A stretch of 64,000 bases of DNA. It comes from Actinomadura luzonensis. GTDB lineage: Bacteria > Actinomycetota > Actinomycetes > Streptosporangiales > Streptosporangiaceae. The notes beneath the pieces were generated by a model. That model ran no database searches and had not been told where the DNA came from. It saw only the letters and a list, made by a program, of their open reading frames with translations. Each line of letters begins with the position of its first letter. The stretch's first letter is position 1. Both the position numbers and the translations under genes were made by a program. The DNA is taken from positions 3,911,001-3,975,000 of the forward strand of contig NZ_JAKRKC020000001.1 in NCBI RefSeq assembly GCF_022664455.2, in the 5' to 3' direction. Shown piece after piece: positions 13,701-20,789 of this stretch.

Positions 13701-15784
13701 GCGTCGAGCAGGCTGGTGAGCGCGGCGTCCACGGTGAGGACCGCCGGCTGGGTGATCTCGGTCTGGAGCAGCGCCTGCCGGGCCTGCTCGGTGTCCTCGG
13801 TGAAGACGTACGAGGTGAGCGGGCGCTCCAGCAGCGGCGCCATGACGCGGTCGGCCTCGTCGAACGCGGCGGCCACGATGGGCTCGCGCTCGCGCAGGTC
13901 GCGCAGCATGTTCACGTACTGGGAACCCTGGCCGGTGTAGAGGAAGGCGACCTTGGGGGCGGGGCCGCGGCCGAGGAAGACGCCCTTGGCCCGCAGCATG
14001 CGCCACATCGCCCGGTTGCCGGTGCGCAGGGCGGTGACCGCCTTGGCGGCCTTGTCGGCCAGGTCGGCGGGGTCGGCGTAGTCGATGGCGACGCGGATCG
14101 GGGCCGCGGCGAGCGCCGGGTCGGGGGGCTGCGGGGTGGCGGTGGGGCGCACCTGCTCCAGCCGGGCGATGACCTCGGCCTCGTCGGCCCCGCCGACCAC
14201 GACCGCCCCGCGCAGCGGCGCCTTCGCCCCGGCGGGGGCGGCGACGGTGGCGGTGGCGGTGGCGGTGGCGGGGATGGTGGCGGGGGCGGGGGTGGAGGCG
14301 GTCTGCCGGGTGCTGTCCCAGGCGGTGGCGTGGACGCGGGAGGCGTCCGGCGGGCGGTGCCGGCCGGGCACGTACTCCTCCAGGACCGCGTGGAAGTTGG
14401 TGCCGCCGAACCCGAACGCGCTCACCCCGGCGCAGCGCACGCCGCCCGCGGGCCGTTCCCACTCGCGCAGCTCGGTGTTGACCCGGAACGGGATCGCGGG
14501 CCAGTCCACGTTGGGGTTGGGCTGCTCGACGTGCAGGCTGGGCGCGAGCACGCCGTCGTGCAGGCTCATGATCGTCTTGACCAGGCCGGCGGCTCCCGCG
14601 GCGGCCTTGAGGTGGCCGATGTTGGACTTGACCGAGCCGAGCGCGATCGAGCCCGGCCGGGCGCCGGCCTTCTGGAAGACCTCGGTGAGCGCCGACAACT
14701 CGGCGGCGTCGCCGACGCGGGTGGAGGTGCCGTGCGCCTCGATGAGCGTGGCCTGCGCGGGGTCGAGCCCGGCCCCGGCCCAGGCGCGCTCGACGGCCAG
14801 CCGCTGCCCGACGGGGTTGGGCGCGGTGATGCCCTTGCCCCTGCCGTCGCTGGAGCCGGCCAGCGCGCGGATCACGGCGTAGATCCGGTCGCCGTCCCGC
14901 TCGGCGTCGGAGAGCCGCCGCAGCACGAACAGCGCGGCGCCCTCCCCCATCACGAACCCGTCGGCGCCGGCGTCGAACGGCCGGGTGCCGGTGGCGGACA
15001 GCGCGCCGATCTTGCAGAACTTGACGAACGCGTTCACGCCCATGTTGCGGTCCACGCCGCCGGCCACGACGGCGTCGAAGTCGTGGGCCTGCAGGCCGCG
15101 CACGGCGCCGGACATGGCGGCGAGGGCGGAGGCGCAGGCGGCGTCGGTGATGTAGTTGGGGCCGCGGAAGTTGAACAGGTTGGCCACCCGCCCGGCGATG
15201 ATGTTGGCCAGCTCGCCCGGCATCGTGTCCTCCGTCACCGGCGGGCACCCGGCGCGGAACGAGGTCGCGGTCTCCTCCAGCACGGCCGCGCGCACCGCCT
15301 CCGGCAGCGCCGCGAACGACGGGGCCTCGCGCAGCCGCCGTAAGTACTCGGGCAGCTCGATCCGCGAGCTGGTGCGGTAGTGCTTCTCGCCGCCGAGCGC
15401 GTTGCCGATGACGACCGCGACCCGTTCGGGGTCGACGTGCCAGCCCGGCCAGCCGGCGTCGAGCAGCGCGGCGCGCGAGGCGCTGACCGCCCACTTCTGG
15501 CCGTCGTCGAGCTGGGCCGCCACGGTGGGCGGCACGGCGAGCCGCCAGCCCAGCGGGTCCCAGGGGAACTCGCGCACCCAGCCGCCGATGCGCGAGTACG
15601 TCTTGTCGGGCGCCTTGGGGTCCGGGTCGTAGTAGAGCGCCGGGTCCCAGCGCTCCACCGGGACGTCGGAGATCGAGTACCGGCCGCCGCGCACGTTGGC
15701 CCAGAAGGCGGCGGCGTCCGGGGCGTCCGGCATGATGGCCGAGACGCCCACGACGGCGATGGGTTCGAGCGTGAAGTCGTTCAT
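7754..15784 (-). CDS. PUFA-synthase-like type I megasynthase (KS-AT-KS-ACP-ACP-KR-DH)
   Basis: A 2676-residue iterative-type synthase. Approximate domain order: KS1 at 1-480 (active Cys in DAACASAL, then EAHGTST and NIGHLKAAAG); acyltransferase with GHSLGEYG near 705; second KS at about 980-1520 with its own Cys-His-His set (NAACASTTQ near 1260, VSHETYTPARGG, TGHAMGAG); two ACPs near 1640 and 1750 (DLGVDTVKQAEIF, modified Ser replaced by Thr in the usual D-S alignment); ketoreductase at about 2060-2370 (VTGAAGGI, then YSAAND); hotdog dehydratase near 2420 (DHHRIDGTAVLPGVMG). The ACP motif and KR-DH tail match PfaA-type PUFA synthases, but the second complete KS inside the chain is unusual. 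ATG 15784 is preferred over GTG 15787 because AGGA lies at correct spacing. The product is unknown. Confidence 0.88.
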   Translation of the reverse strand: MNDFTLEPIAVVGVSAIMPDAPDAAAFWANVRGGRYSISDVPVERWDPALYYDPDPKAPDKTYSRIGGWVREFPWDPLGWRLAVPPTVAAQLDDGQKWAVSASRAALLDAGWPGWHVDPERVAVVIGNALGGEKHYRTSSRIELPEYLRRLREAPSFAALPEAVRAAVLEETATSFRAGCPPVTEDTMPGELANIIAGRVANLFNFRGPNYITDAACASALAAMSGAVRGLQAHDFDAVVAGGVDRNMGVNAFVKFCKIGALSATGTRPFDAGADGFVMGEGAALFVLRRLSDAERDGDRIYAVIRALAGSSDGRGKGITAPNPVGQRLAVERAWAGAGLDPAQATLIEAHGTSTRVGDAAELSALTEVFQKAGARPGSIALGSVKSNIGHLKAAAGAAGLVKTIMSLHDGVLAPSLHVEQPNPNVDWPAIPFRVNTELREWERPAGGVRCAGVSAFGFGGTNFHAVLEEYVPGRHRPPDASRVHATAWDSTRQTASTPAPATIPATATATATVAAPAGAKAPLRGAVVVGGADEAEVIARLEQVRPTATPQPPDPALAAAPIRVAIDYADPADLADKAAKAVTALRTGNRAMWRMLRAKGVFLGRGPAPKVAFLYTGQGSQYVNMLRDLREREPIVAAAFDEADRVMAPLLERPLTSYVFTEDTEQARQALLQTEITQPAVLTVDAALTSLLDAYGVRPDMVMGHSLGEYGALVAAGSLTFAAALEAVSARGHEMASLDLADNGAMAAVFGPLPEIERIVAEAGGYVVVANINSTSQAVVGGATEAVEAVVARFQEAGLTATRIPVSHAFHTSIVAPAGEPLKAVLRRLDIRPPVKPIVANVTGRFYPPDADTATMLDVLGRQVASPVQFVTGLRTLYEAGARVFVEVGPKKALHGFAEDVLGAVHDDVLSLYTNHPKTGGVAAFNQALCGLYAAGLAFPPAPAPATAPAPAPTQAAPRTATPATLSANPLSPPRRPMTTENYAQLGRLFAQTLEQGLALYGGRAAGDGARSTEPVVVTGAALGLPGVDRVFDDDNLARILAGQQFIDAIPHRLRREMVDRHITRLVKRASGDPTFETIGSEADVLKLAGRHAPLDVVAEFGVDEARDAALDVATRLAVGAGFDALRDAGVPLVMHYKTTTLGTSLPDRWGLPEALRDETGVIFASAFPAYDAFADELKRYFTDRGRREQLLALEAVRSRMRPDEPAAPEVERRIAELRHLLDSEPYVFDRRFLFRCLSMGHSQFAEIIGARGPNTQVNAACASTTQAMCLAEDWIRAGRCRRVVVISADDATSDTLLPWMGAGFLASGAAATDDVVEDAATPFDRRRHGMIVGMGAAAIVVESAEAARERGLQPICEMLGAVTANSAYHGTRLDVEHISQVMEQVVRQAEARGADRHALASETVFVSHETYTPARGGSAAAEIHALRSAFGASAGSVVIANTKGFTGHAMGAGIEDVVAIKSVETGIVPPVPNYKEPDPELGTLNLSTGGAYPVRYALRLAAGFGSQIAMTLLRWTPVPDGRHRAPNELGHAYRIVDQGLWQSWLATLAGRPDARLEVVQRRLRFADVGAPPPRTAPTPAPAPVTVPVTVTVPAPVPVAEPEPALVAGPATPVAAPEAPAAPADDLAGVVVEIVSGMTGYPPELLEPDLDLEADLGVDTVKQAEIFAAVRERFDLERDPNLRLRDFPTLNHVIGWIRDRVGARQEPAAPLSAPLSGPPAEPAAQPPAEPQAPGDEILTTAVGIVAEMTGYPPELLEPDLDLEADLGVDTVKQAEIFAAVRERFSLERDPNLRLRDFPTLNHVIGWIRDRVGARQEPAPAEQPAPQETQAKATPAAESAPDDRAYPRRVPVPVLRPALDRCKPTGVPLSEGTRIVVGADTGGVAKALTARLAKLGCDVLTLDPAGDAGEQAARLDAWRSDGPVHGVYWLAALDEEGPAGALDLPAWREALRRRVKSLYQVLHRAYEHTPFLVAGTRLGGLHGYDDAGAAPGGVMGGAVTGFAKAYAREVPSALVKAVDFPAGRKTAATADTLIEETLRDPGCVEVGHADGLRWTIGLAEAPFPAEGEGEGGLALGPETVFLVTGAAGGIVSAITADLARASSGVFHLLDLTPEPDPDDPELRRYATDREGFKADVVVRLKQRGERPTPVLIERELAHYERLQAAQAAIEAVRNAGGTARYHCVDLTDPDAVARVVDAVRAENGRVDVLLHAAGLEISRSLADKQPKEFDLVLDVKADGWFNLLHAAGDLPIGATVVFSSVAGRFGNAGQADYSAANDLLCKASSAMRRARPGTRALALDWTAWGGIGMATRGSIPKIMELAGIEMLTPATGVPWIRRELTSSGYRGEVVVAGALGVLAAERDATGGLDPAAVPAGGVMTETAEGYGVHTGLVVRTTLDPRRQPFLDHHRIDGTAVLPGVMGVEAFAEAARLAAPGWPVVAVEDVDFLAPLKFYKDEPRTLTVRATVTRDGADLLARCALEAERTLPGAAGPQRTVHFTGTVRLSHEERKPEGHARAEEPGLTMPPADVYTLFFHGPAYRVVAAAWGRDGAGAARMADDLPPSQDPPDRPTVTPPRLVELCFQTAGLAQAARDGVLALPAHVDRIVLPAAGGAAGGLQAVVTPAGGGYDCAVLGGEGEVLVRVDGYRGVPLPGELPEPTRGSLAPLTGAPLPGTDG
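10329..10540 (-). repeat. ACP repeat copy 2 (212 bp)
   Basis: This 212-bp segment encodes the second acyl carrier domain with its flanking linker. It matches the segment at 10659-10870 base for base except for one CT/TC pair near 10428, which changes Asp to Ser in the motif before LERDPNLRL. The repeat period is 330 bp. Identity at third codon positions implies a recent duplication or continuing gene conversion. Confidence 0.95.
10659..10870 (-). repeat. ACP repeat copy 1 (212 bp)
   Basis: First acyl carrier segment of the megasynthase, nearly identical in DNA to 10329-10540. Both copies encode EPDLDLEADLGVDTVKQAEI. The 118-bp linker between copies is Pro/Ala-rich and contains a small duplication (two copies of a ggacagtggcgc-type unit near 10633-10658). 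Confidence 0.95.
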
Positions 15785-15791
15785 CACGGTC

Positions 15792-17429
15792 CTAGAGGTC
15801 GGCGCGGCCGTAGAGCACGTCCGCGATGAGGTCGAGGTCGGCGAGCAGCCCCCGCTGCGCGGCCCGCACCCGCTCCAGCAGGGCGGGGTCGAGGCCGGTG
15901 TAGGGCGGGGCCGTCGGGGGCAGCGCGCCGGCCACCCACCGCTGGCCCTCCTCGGCGACCTTGAGCGCGGCCTCGCGGGCGAAGGCGCGGGCGAGGGCGG
16001 CGAGCGCGGCGGGGGCGAAGCGGCGCTCGGCCTTCTCGGGCAGGGTGCCGGCGAGGGCGTCGGCGGCGCGGCGGGCCAGGCTGCCGGCGCTCTCGGCGTA
16101 GGCGATCAGCTCGCCGAGCCGGAACAGCACGTGCTGGTTGCGGGTCAGGCGCTCGGCCCGGCAGGTCTCCATGACCGCGCCGAGGCACTCGAGCGCGAGG
16201 CCCGCGGCCTCGGCGCCGGTCTCGGGCGGCAGCGCGGCGACGCTCTTGGCCAGGTCGGCGTAGTAGCCGCCGCGGGTCTTGAGGTGCTGCTGCCAGCGGT
16301 CCCTGGCGATGGTCATCTCCATGATCTCGGAGGTGCCTTCGTAGATGGTGGTGATGCGCACGTCCCGCTTGACCTTCTCCACCAGGTACGGCTTGGTGAA
16401 GCCGTAGCCGCCGTGCGCCTGGATGGCGGCGTCGGCGGCGGCGTTGCCGGCCTCGGTGGCCAGGTACTTGGCGATCGCGCCCTCGGTGTTGAGCGAGCCC
16501 TCGCCCGCGTCGATGCGGGTGGCGGTCTCCTCGATGTACGAGCGGGCGGCCTCCAGCCGCACCGCGTGCGGCACGATCAGCTTGTGGGTGTAGCCCTGCT
16601 TGGTGGACAGGGTGCCGCCGGCCTGGACGCGGTCGGCGGAGTAGCGGAGGGCCCGGTCCAGGGCCTCCCAGCCGCCGCCGAGGCCGAAGGCCGCGACCAT
16701 GAGCCGGGTGTAGCCGAAGACGTTCTGCGCCTGGACCAGGCCCTTGCCCTCCTCCAGGCCGACCAGGTTCTCGGCGGGGACGAAGACGTCGTCGAGGAAG
16801 AGCGCGGCGGTGTTGGACAGGCGGATGCCGTGCTTGTCCTCCGGCGGGGCCGAGGTGAAGCCTTCGGCGCCGCGCTCCAGGACGAACCAGGAGGGGCCGC
16901 CGGGCGTCAGCGCCAGCACCGTGTACGCGTCGGCGATGGAGCCGTTGCTGATCCACTGCTTGCGGCCGGTGACGCGGTAGCCGCCCTCGACGGGGGTCGC
17001 GGTGGTGCGCAGCGCGCCGAGGTCGCTGCCGGCCTCCGGCTCGGTGGCGCCGTAGGCGAACAGGATGCCCTCCTTGGCGACCCGGCCGAGCCAGCGCTCC
17101 TTCTGCTCGGGCGTGCCGCCGAACATGATCGGGTCGCTGCCGAGGAAGGTCGCGAAGACGGCGGTGGCGACGCCGAGGTCGAGGCGGGCCAGGCGCTCGC
17201 AGATGCGGTAGGAGTCGAACGCGCCGCCGCCCATGCCGCCGTACTCCTCGGGGACGAAGGCGAGCTGCACGCCGAGGTCGTCGCCGCACATCGCCCTGAC
17301 GGTGTCCTCGGGGCAGATGTCGTCGCGATCCAGTTCCAGCCGGCGTTCCTCGGGCAGGGCCGCGTGGACGAAGTCGTCCACCGCGTCGAGCATGAGGTCG
17401 AGTGTTCCGAGGTCGAGGCCATCTGCCAT
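15792..17429 (-). CDS. acyl-CoA dehydrogenase family protein
   Basis: A 545-residue flavoprotein of the acyl-CoA dehydrogenase superfamily, longer than the usual 380-400 because of an extra C-terminal helical region. Recognisable pieces are the FAD/substrate loop FAYGATEPEAGSDL, KQWISNGSIADAY, the IQAHGGYGF loop and TTIYEGTSEI, in which the Glu is the family's usual catalytic base position. It is the first gene of the minus-strand operon, with a strong AAGGAGGG ribosome site before its ATG. The next gene starts about 7 bases after its stop. In this context it could introduce a double bond into, or edit, acyl chains made by the megasynthase. The extended C-terminus resembles the long acyl-CoA dehydrogenases encoded beside polyketide or lipid loci. 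The substrate is not determinable. Confidence 0.9.
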   Translation of the reverse strand: MADGLDLGTLDLMLDAVDDFVHAALPEERRLELDRDDICPEDTVRAMCGDDLGVQLAFVPEEYGGMGGGAFDSYRICERLARLDLGVATAVFATFLGSDPIMFGGTPEQKERWLGRVAKEGILFAYGATEPEAGSDLGALRTTATPVEGGYRVTGRKQWISNGSIADAYTVLALTPGGPSWFVLERGAEGFTSAPPEDKHGIRLSNTAALFLDDVFVPAENLVGLEEGKGLVQAQNVFGYTRLMVAAFGLGGGWEALDRALRYSADRVQAGGTLSTKQGYTHKLIVPHAVRLEAARSYIEETATRIDAGEGSLNTEGAIAKYLATEAGNAAADAAIQAHGGYGFTKPYLVEKVKRDVRITTIYEGTSEIMEMTIARDRWQQHLKTRGGYYADLAKSVAALPPETGAEAAGLALECLGAVMETCRAERLTRNQHVLFRLGELIAYAESAGSLARRAADALAGTLPEKAERRFAPAALAALARAFAREAALKVAEEGQRWVAGALPPTAPPYTGLDPALLERVRAAQRGLLADLDLIADVLYGRADL

Positions 17430-17536
17430 GGCTCGCCCTCCTTAGAAAGGTCGGGGTCGGGCAGGGGTTGCCGAGCTTCCTGCACCGTAAGCCGGGCCCG
17501 TGGGGGCTGAGCAGACGTCGGACGGCCCTAGCCGCC

Positions 17537-17550
17537 GGGACTTTCGTCCC
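17537..17550 (-). promoter_or_regulatory. DosR/DevR-like box upstream of megasynthase operon
   Basis: GGGACTTTCGTCCC is an inverted repeat with perfect 5-bp arms. It differs by one base from the core of the mycobacterial DosR consensus (GGGACTWWAGTCCC). It lies 107 nt before the acyl-CoA dehydrogenase start, and a terminator-like hairpin separates it from the upstream fadD-like gene. It therefore probably belongs to the promoter of the acyl-CoA dehydrogenase-megasynthase operon. Confidence 0.7.
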
Positions 17551-17579
17551 GACTTGCGCTGGTCAAGAGCGTTCACCCG

Positions 17580-17621
17580 GGAGGTGGAGACACCTCCGGC
17601 CCCGCCGGGGGCCGGCGGGGC
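17580..17621 (-). terminator. double hairpin downstream of acyl-CoA ligase gene
   Basis: Two adjacent hairpins follow the stop codon of the minus-strand acyl-CoA ligase. One has a 10-bp stem, GCCCCGCCGG, with a 3-base loop (17599-17621). The other has a 7-bp stem, GGAGGTG, with a GAGA loop (17580-17597). They likely end the GAF/DGAT/ligase transcript before the megasynthase promoter. Confidence 0.6.
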
Positions 17622-17638
17622 TGGACGGGCGCGCGGGG

Positions 17639-19150
17639 TCAGCGGGACGGCTTCAGCTCCAGCTTGGCGATCTTGCCGTTGGGCAGCTTCGGCAGCGTGC
17701 CGCGCACCTCGACGCTGCGCGGGTACTTGTAGGAGGCCATGCGGTCGCGGCAGAACGCGGTCAGCTCCTCCGGCGTGGCGCTCGCGTCGGGGTGCAGCGT
17801 CACGAACGCCACGACCTCCTCGCCGAGCCGGGCGTCCGGCACGCCGATCACGGCCGCCTCGGCGACCGCCGGGTGCGTGTAGAGGACCTCCTCGACCTCG
17901 CGCGGGTAGACGTTGTAGCCGCCGCGGATGATGAGCTCCTTCTTGCGGTCCACGATGAAGAAGAAGCCGTCGTCGTCCTCGTAGCCGAGGTCGCCGGTGT
18001 GCAGCCAGCCGCCCGTCATGACCTCGGCGGTGGCCTCGGGCCGGCGGTAGTAGCCCTTCATGACGTGGAAGCCGCGGGTGACCAGCTCGCCGATGTGCTC
18101 GCGGCCGGGCGGCAGGCGGTTGCCGTGCTCGTCCCAGATCTGCGTCTCGGTGCCCCAGATGGGCTTGCCGACGCTGTAGGCGCGCCGCTCCTCGGCGCTG
18201 ACGTTGAACGTCGTGGTGGCGGCCGTCTCGGTCAGGCCGTACCCCTCCAGGATGAGGACGCCGAACCGCCGCTCGAAGGCGTCCATGACGTGGGCCGGGA
18301 TGGGGGCGCCGCCGGAGATGGCCACGCGCAGCGAGGACAGGTCGAAGGCGTCGAGGCCGGGATGCTCCAGCAGCGCCACGAACATCGTGGGCACGCCCTC
18401 GAAGATCGTCGCCCGGTCGCGCTCGATGGCCGTGAGCGCCGCCTCGGCGTCGAAGCGCGGCACGAGCGAGAGCGTGCAGCCGAAGCGCACGCACACGTCG
18501 AGGATGGACGACAGGCCGAAGACGTGGAACAGCGGCAGGATCGTCAGCACGACGTCCTCGGGCCGGACGTCGAAGAGCCGGCCGGGGATGTCGGCGTTCA
18601 TGTAGAGCTGAAAGTGCGTCAGCTCCGCGCCCTTGGGCAGGCCGGTGGTGCCGGAGGTGAACACGATCGCGGCGGTGTCGGAGCCCTCCCTGGCGGCGAG
18701 GGGCCGCCGCCCGGTGACGGGCACGGGCAGCTCGGTGAACGGGCGGGTGTCGCGGGCGGGCGCGCCGACCACGAACACGTCCTTGACGCCGGCGTCCTCC
18801 GCGCCGAGCGCGGCCTCCTTGGCGGCGGCCTCGTAGGTGATGAGCGCGCGGGCGTCGCTGCCGCGCAGGCTGTAGGCGACCTCGCGGGCCTTCAGCAGGG
18901 GGCTGAGCGGCACCACGACCGCGCCGACCTTGAGGATGCCGAAGTACGACACCACGAACTGGGGGATGTTGGGCAGTTGCAGGCCGACGGCCTGGCCGGG
19001 CCGCACGCCGAGCGTGGCGAGCCCTTCGGCCACGCTGTCGGACAGCTCGTCGAGCTCGGCGTAGGTGATGGCGCCGCCGGGGTGGCGGATGGCGGGCTTG
19101 GCCGGCGCGGCCTGCGCGGACTCGCGCAGGATGACGGCGAGGTTGAACAT
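17639..19150 (-). CDS. long-chain fatty acyl-CoA ligase (FadD-like, AMP-forming)
   Basis: A 503-residue ANL-superfamily adenylating enzyme. It activates a carboxylic acid to acyl-AMP and then acyl-CoA. Motifs are the P-loop IVFTSGTTGLPKGAE, the adenine-binding EGYGLTETA, the hinge/ATP-binding LHTGDLGYEDDDGFFFIVDRKK, and the C-terminal catalytic Lys in LPNGKIAKLELK. The length is full for the family. It follows the WS/DGAT gene with a 16-base gap and is the last gene of that operon, so it probably supplies acyl-CoA for triacylglycerol or wax ester synthesis. Chain-length preference cannot be read. It is terminated by hairpins at 17580-17621. Confidence 0.9.
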   Translation of the reverse strand: MFNLAVILRESAQAAPAKPAIRHPGGAITYAELDELSDSVAEGLATLGVRPGQAVGLQLPNIPQFVVSYFGILKVGAVVVPLSPLLKAREVAYSLRGSDARALITYEAAAKEAALGAEDAGVKDVFVVGAPARDTRPFTELPVPVTGRRPLAAREGSDTAAIVFTSGTTGLPKGAELTHFQLYMNADIPGRLFDVRPEDVVLTILPLFHVFGLSSILDVCVRFGCTLSLVPRFDAEAALTAIERDRATIFEGVPTMFVALLEHPGLDAFDLSSLRVAISGGAPIPAHVMDAFERRFGVLILEGYGLTETAATTTFNVSAEERRAYSVGKPIWGTETQIWDEHGNRLPPGREHIGELVTRGFHVMKGYYRRPEATAEVMTGGWLHTGDLGYEDDDGFFFIVDRKKELIIRGGYNVYPREVEEVLYTHPAVAEAAVIGVPDARLGEEVVAFVTLHPDASATPEELTAFCRDRMASYKYPRSVEVRGTLPKLPNGKIAKLELKPSR

Positions 19151-19166
19151 GGGGGCACTCCTCGGC

Positions 19167-20714
19167 TCAGCCGGTGGGTTGCGGGCGGCGCCGCGGGGCG
19201 GGGGTCCGCCGCGGCTTCGCGGGCGCGCGCCGGGCGGGCCTGGGGGGCTCCGCGGCCTCCGGCGGCTCGGCGGGCTGCGACGACTCGGCGGGCTGCGACG
19301 GCTGCGGCGGCTCCGGCGGCTCCGGCGGCTTGTAGGCCGCGATGAGGGCGCGCAGCTCCGCGGCGATGGCCTCGGCCAGCTCGGGGACCTCGGGAACGTG
19401 GTCGTAGTCGCCGGTCACGCCGAAGGTGAGCTGGTCGCAGTAGGTGAAGATGGACACGCCGGTGCGCAGCCGGGTCGCGATGGGCACGTACGGAAGGATC
19501 TCCAGCGTGCGGCGGCCGAGCAGGTAGAGCGGCTTGCGCGGGCCGGGGACGTTCGTGGTGACGGTGATGACGTTGCGCTGCGGCAGGTGCGCGGCCAGCC
19601 GCACCCCCCAGTTGACCGGCGGGAACGGCTCGTGCCTGGCGAGCGCGGTCATCGCCTCGCCGGCCTGCGCCTCCATGCCGGCCTTCAGCTCGGCCAGGTG
19701 GTCGTGGACGGCGCGCAGCCGTTCGACGGGGTCGGCGAGGTGCACGGGCAGGAACGCGAGCATGAGCGAGATGCGGTTCTCGTAGATGCCCTCCTCGCCG
19801 CGGGCCCGCACCGACACCGGCACGAGCGTGCGCACGGCGTGCGGGTCCGGCTCCTCGCCGCGGCCCAGCAGCAGCGTGCGGAAGCCGCCCGCGATCGCGG
19901 CCAGCACCAGGTCGTTGAGGCTGACGCCGGCCCGCTTCCTGGCCTCCAGCGCCTCGGGGAGCGCGGCGCGGGCGACGGCGTACCTGCGCTGCCTGCCGAT
20001 CGGGCCGGTCAGCGTCGAGGCGACCGCGGGCCACAGCGCGCCGGCCAGGCCGGCCAGCCCGCGCGCGGTCTCGGCGACCCGCCGGGCGGTCTCCTTCGGC
20101 TCGCGCAGCGCCCGGCCGACCATGCGGACCTGCTCGACCGGGTTGAGCGCGAGGTCGCGCAGCGCGCCGCCGAGCAGGCTCAGCGTGGACGGCGCCGGGA
20201 CCGGCCGCCAGTCGTCGGGCGGCATGGGGCCGCTGCCCTCGGGCGACTCGTCGAAGACGACGTAGTAGAGGTGGGTGCCGGAGACGCCGTCCACCATGCA
20301 GTGGTGCACCTTGGACACCAGCGCCCACCGGCCGCCGGCCAGCCCTTCGAGCACCCAGTACTCCCAGAGCGGCCGGTCGCGGTCCAGGCGCTGGGACATG
20401 ATGTCGGCGATGCGCGCGCACAGCGCGGCGTCGTCGCCGGGCGCGACCAGCCGTTCCCTGCGGACGTGGTATTCGAGGTCGAAAGCGGGGTCGTCCACCC
20501 AGAGCGGCGAGCCGAGGTCGAACGGCAGCTCCTTGAGCTTCTGGCGGTAGCGCGGCACCAGCGGCAGCCGCGACCGGATGGCGGCCAGGAACTCCTCGTG
20601 GGTGGGCGGCGGCCCCTCGAGGACGGCGACGGAGGAGATCGCCAGGGACACCTCCGGCTCCTCGTCCTCGAGGTCCAGGAACGCCGCGTCGAGCGGGCTG
20701 AGATGGTCGGTCAT
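19167..20714 (-). CDS. wax ester synthase/diacylglycerol O-acyltransferase (WS/DGAT)
   Basis: A 515-residue acyltransferase that joins acyl-CoA to diacylglycerol or a fatty alcohol to form storage lipid. The active-site motif HHCMVDGVSG (HHxxxDG) is present near residue 135, preceded by the family N-terminus LSPLDAAFL. The conserved NVPGPRKPLYLLG segment is near residue 400. The ATG at 20714 is preferred over GTG 20726 because a GGAG site sits 8 bases before it. The last 55 residues form a Pro/Glu/Ser and then Arg-rich low-complexity tail not typical of the family core. Upstream is the alpha/beta hydrolase and downstream the acyl-CoA ligase. In M. tuberculosis the homologue Tgs1 is DosR-controlled, and here the operon has DosR-like boxes at its head. 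Confidence 0.93.
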   Translation of the reverse strand: MTDHLSPLDAAFLDLEDEEPEVSLAISSVAVLEGPPPTHEEFLAAIRSRLPLVPRYRQKLKELPFDLGSPLWVDDPAFDLEYHVRRERLVAPGDDAALCARIADIMSQRLDRDRPLWEYWVLEGLAGGRWALVSKVHHCMVDGVSGTHLYYVVFDESPEGSGPMPPDDWRPVPAPSTLSLLGGALRDLALNPVEQVRMVGRALREPKETARRVAETARGLAGLAGALWPAVASTLTGPIGRQRRYAVARAALPEALEARKRAGVSLNDLVLAAIAGGFRTLLLGRGEEPDPHAVRTLVPVSVRARGEEGIYENRISLMLAFLPVHLADPVERLRAVHDHLAELKAGMEAQAGEAMTALARHEPFPPVNWGVRLAAHLPQRNVITVTTNVPGPRKPLYLLGRRTLEILPYVPIATRLRTGVSIFTYCDQLTFGVTGDYDHVPEVPELAEAIAAELRALIAAYKPPEPPEPPQPSQPAESSQPAEPPEAAEPPRPARRAPAKPRRTPAPRRRPQPTG

Positions 20715-20789
20715 GGCGATCTCCACGGTCCTGATGCGGATGTCGCCTTCAGCCTCGGACGAGCGGTTCCGCCCGGACAGGGCACTTCG